Source of the DNA: an uncultured Piscirickettsiaceae bacterium
GTDB lineage: Bacteria > Pseudomonadota > Gammaproteobacteria > Methylococcales > Cycloclasticaceae
Assembly (NCBI GenBank): GCA_913061075.1
Contig: CAJXSK010000002.1
Span: forward strand, 1-64,000
DNA: 64,000 nucleotides
Reading direction: 5' to 3'
Shown: positions 62,053 to 64,000 of the stretch, in pieces
Position numbering within the stretch: the first letter of the stretch is position 1
Layout of the letters: each line of letters starts with the position of its first letter
Notes under the pieces: generated by a model
The model's database searches: none
What the model saw: the letters and a program-made list of their open reading frames with translations, nothing else
What the model was told of the DNA's origin: nothing
Made by a program: the position numbers and the translations under genes

Positions 62053-63611
62053 GAGTCATCTCTCATACGTTTTGGCCAAATACCCATTTTTCCGGGTGAT
62101 AAAATACCGTTTGGATCGAGCTCGTCTTTAATCTTATGCTGGGTTTTTAATAAGGCGCTATCGTTCCAGCCATAAGAGTCGGCAATTTTGTCCATAAACG
62201 ATAAATGAGTACGGTATTCGCCGTAACCATGGTTTGCAGCATCGTCAATAAGCACATCGAATAGATCGTGAGCACGTTTTTTCTCTTCTGCGTTCATGCG
62301 GTCAAACATCAACATAAAGATATGATGTTGATCGCGCCAGCCGACTAAAAATTCGCCGATGTAATCAAAGCCGAATTCATGGGCGCGTTTGCGAATCATG
62401 TCAAATTGGCGATAAGAGTCTTTGCCATCTACCGCTGAAATGGGTGAAAAGTTGATATGACCACCGCCACCAACCCAGTTAAGTAAGCTGAACTCTGTCA
62501 TATTAGGTTTGCCGCGCATCAGTTCCACGCGGTAGTCCCAACCGGGGGTGCCTTTTCGCGTGTCATCGTAATGAAATTCTGCACCGGGAATTTTGCTAAA
62601 TGTGTCACGAATCAAATCCATGTTGTTTTTCATTATCGGTGGCGGGCCATACACTGCTGCATAAAAATTCCAAACACCTAAGCCTAAATCTGCGCCCAGT
62701 TTTTTCCGTGCGCTATCGGGCATTGGGCCTTTGCCGGTGTAGTACTGAGCCTTTGTGTGCGACATGGCAGCTTCCCATAGCAAATCCACCGTGGTGGCGG
62801 CATTGGGGATGACCATATTGAGTTTTAACGGCTGAGCTAAATCAGTAATCAACTCAAGGTCTTGCTCATGCGGCAGCGTTACCATAAACGGTGTGTAGCC
62901 GGGAGGTTCTGGCATGAGCCAAATGCCCATGCGGGTAATAACACCAAAGTTAGATTGGGTGAATAAGCCATCAACCCAAGGGCCTTGCCCATATTTATAC
63001 AGTGAGCTTGCTTTGCTATCGCCAGCAACACCGGTTTCAACAACAGTGCCATCAGCCAGTACCACTTGCATGCCGCATTGCATTAATAAATGGTCGCCAT
63101 ACGGGGTGTAGCCAGCGCCGTGGTCGGATGTATTACCAACAATGCCGCCCCAAGCAGGCGCGGCGCAATCAATCCAAAGTTTGTAGCCTTTTTCTTGAAT
63201 GTAATTGTACAAATCGTAGTAGCTTACGCCGGGTTCAACAACGGCATAACCATGCTTTTCATTGACTTCAATAATGCGGTTCATGCGCTTTAAATCCAGC
63301 ACGATATAGCCAGGTTTACGCGGGGCAGCACCACCGTAAGCAAAGTTTTTGCCAGTAGAAATAGTCCAAACCGGAATTTTATATTGGTTTACAACCGCAA
63401 GAATTTGTTGAATTTGCTCTAGCGTTTTTGGTGCAACGGCTGCCGAAGGCGCGAAGTCTTCATCCCGTGTTGTGTTGTACGGGTCGCGGTAACTGCGCAG
63501 TTCTTTTATGTCATCAGTAAATACAAACTCATCACCAATAATTTTTATAATCTCAGCGATAGCGCCGTTAAATTGTTCAAGATTAATGCCTTGCGGAAGC
63601 GGTTTATTCAT
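62049..63611 (-). CDS. FAD-dependent 4-alkyl/allyl-phenol oxidoreductase (PCMH/VAO family)
   Basis: VWTISTGKNFAYGGAAP, GYTPYGDHLLMQCGMQVVLADG, GLFTQSNFGVITRMGIWLMPEPPG, DPNGILSPGKMGIWP. Confidence 0.92.
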   Translation of the reverse strand: MNKPLPQGINLEQFNGAIAEIIKIIGDEFVFTDDIKELRSYRDPYNTTRDEDFAPSAAVAPKTLEQIQQILAVVNQYKIPVWTISTGKNFAYGGAAPRKPGYIVLDLKRMNRIIEVNEKHGYAVVEPGVSYYDLYNYIQEKGYKLWIDCAAPAWGGIVGNTSDHGAGYTPYGDHLLMQCGMQVVLADGTVVETGVAGDSKASSLYKYGQGPWVDGLFTQSNFGVITRMGIWLMPEPPGYTPFMVTLPHEQDLELITDLAQPLKLNMVIPNAATTVDLLWEAAMSHTKAQYYTGKGPMPDSARKKLGADLGLGVWNFYAAVYGPPPIMKNNMDLIRDTFSKIPGAEFHYDDTRKGTPGWDYRVELMRGKPNMTEFSLLNWVGGGGHINFSPISAVDGKDSYRQFDMIRKRAHEFGFDYIGEFLVGWRDQHHIFMLMFDRMNAEEKKRAHDLFDVLIDDAANHGYGEYRTHLSFMDKIADSYGWNDSALLKTQHKIKDELDPNGILSPGKMGIWPKRMRDDS

Positions 63612-63617
63612 CGTTTA

Positions 63618-64000
63618 TTATGATTGGGTTGAGTTGCTTGGAATAAGAAGCCATGAGACTAAAACATGATTGTCACCGGCTTGCGATAAAGATTGGGTTC
63701 GGCTGTTAGCTGTGTTGTCGGCAGCTGTTGTGTTTTGTAACGTGGCTAAGTTGTCTGCTAGCCATGTTGGCCATTTGTCACCGGCATTACCAAGGGCTCG
63801 TGCAAGCAAAGGCGCTTTTTCGGCGCTGCTTGTTACTTGATGTGCCAATGTGTTGTTCGACACCGTGTGGGTGGCTGAATAGGCCGTGTGATAACCATGT
63901 TGACTTGCTAATTGTTGTAAAACAAAAAAGTCAGAATCACGCGTAATGCCGCTTACCCAGCCGTTAGGGTTTTCTCTGCAAAATGCGTTAAAGGTATCAA
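63618..64000 (-). CDS. Unidentified protein, C-terminal part (runs off window)
   Basis: Open frame continues to the window edge (DTFNAFCRENPNGWVSGITRDSDFFVLQQLASQHGYHTAYSATHTVSNNT...); 6 bp upstream of the flavoprotein gene. Confidence 0.65.
   Translation of the reverse strand, partial: DTFNAFCRENPNGWVSGITRDSDFFVLQQLASQHGYHTAYSATHTVSNNTLAHQVTSSAEKAPLLARALGNAGDKWPTWLADNLATLQNTTAADNTANSRTQSLSQAGDNHVLVSWLLIPSNSTQS

Noticed and set aside
1-64000. CRISPR arrays, prophage, insertion sequences, integrases, toxin-antitoxin or restriction systems
   Set aside because: No regularly spaced repeats, transposase/integrase signatures or defence proteins seen in any provided ORF.

Overview
64 kb of an AT-rich gammaproteobacterial chromosome, densely packed and mostly housekeeping. 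The first 45 bases are Illumina Nextera adapter, so the contig edge is artificial and truncates ilvD. Recognisable blocks: argF/argD; an orphan hyuB-like gene; grxD, rnt, mlaA, pyrC, fmdB-like, aspS, nadA; a GT-C/TPR membrane protein, a type IV pilin gene with a broken leader, and pilR/pilS; sucCD, nadE, bamD, rluD, pgeF, a ZIP transporter, clpB; a complete Pho locus (phoBR, pstSCAB, phoU, porin, DUF47, pit) with Pho boxes readable in the DNA; motA/motB/PilZ; birA/coaX; tRNA-Thr; an arsR-gapdh-arsJ arsenate detoxification operon; leuCD plus a leuA-family gene, separated from leuB by a zinc-uptake-like module; ychF; tRNA-Met. At the right end is a tightly overlapping minus-strand operon: a p-cresol methylhydroxylase/vanillyl-alcohol-oxidase (PCMH/VAO)-type flavoprotein, a lipoprotein cytochrome c, a UbiD-family decarboxylase, a small zinc-ribbon decarboxylase subunit, a second degenerate PCMH/VAO paralog, and an aldehyde dehydrogenase. 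This operon is the best candidate for an undescribed system: a possible route that oxidises a para-alkyl/allyl phenol side chain and then removes it as CO2. All assignments come from reading the sequence and remembered family features; no database search was run.
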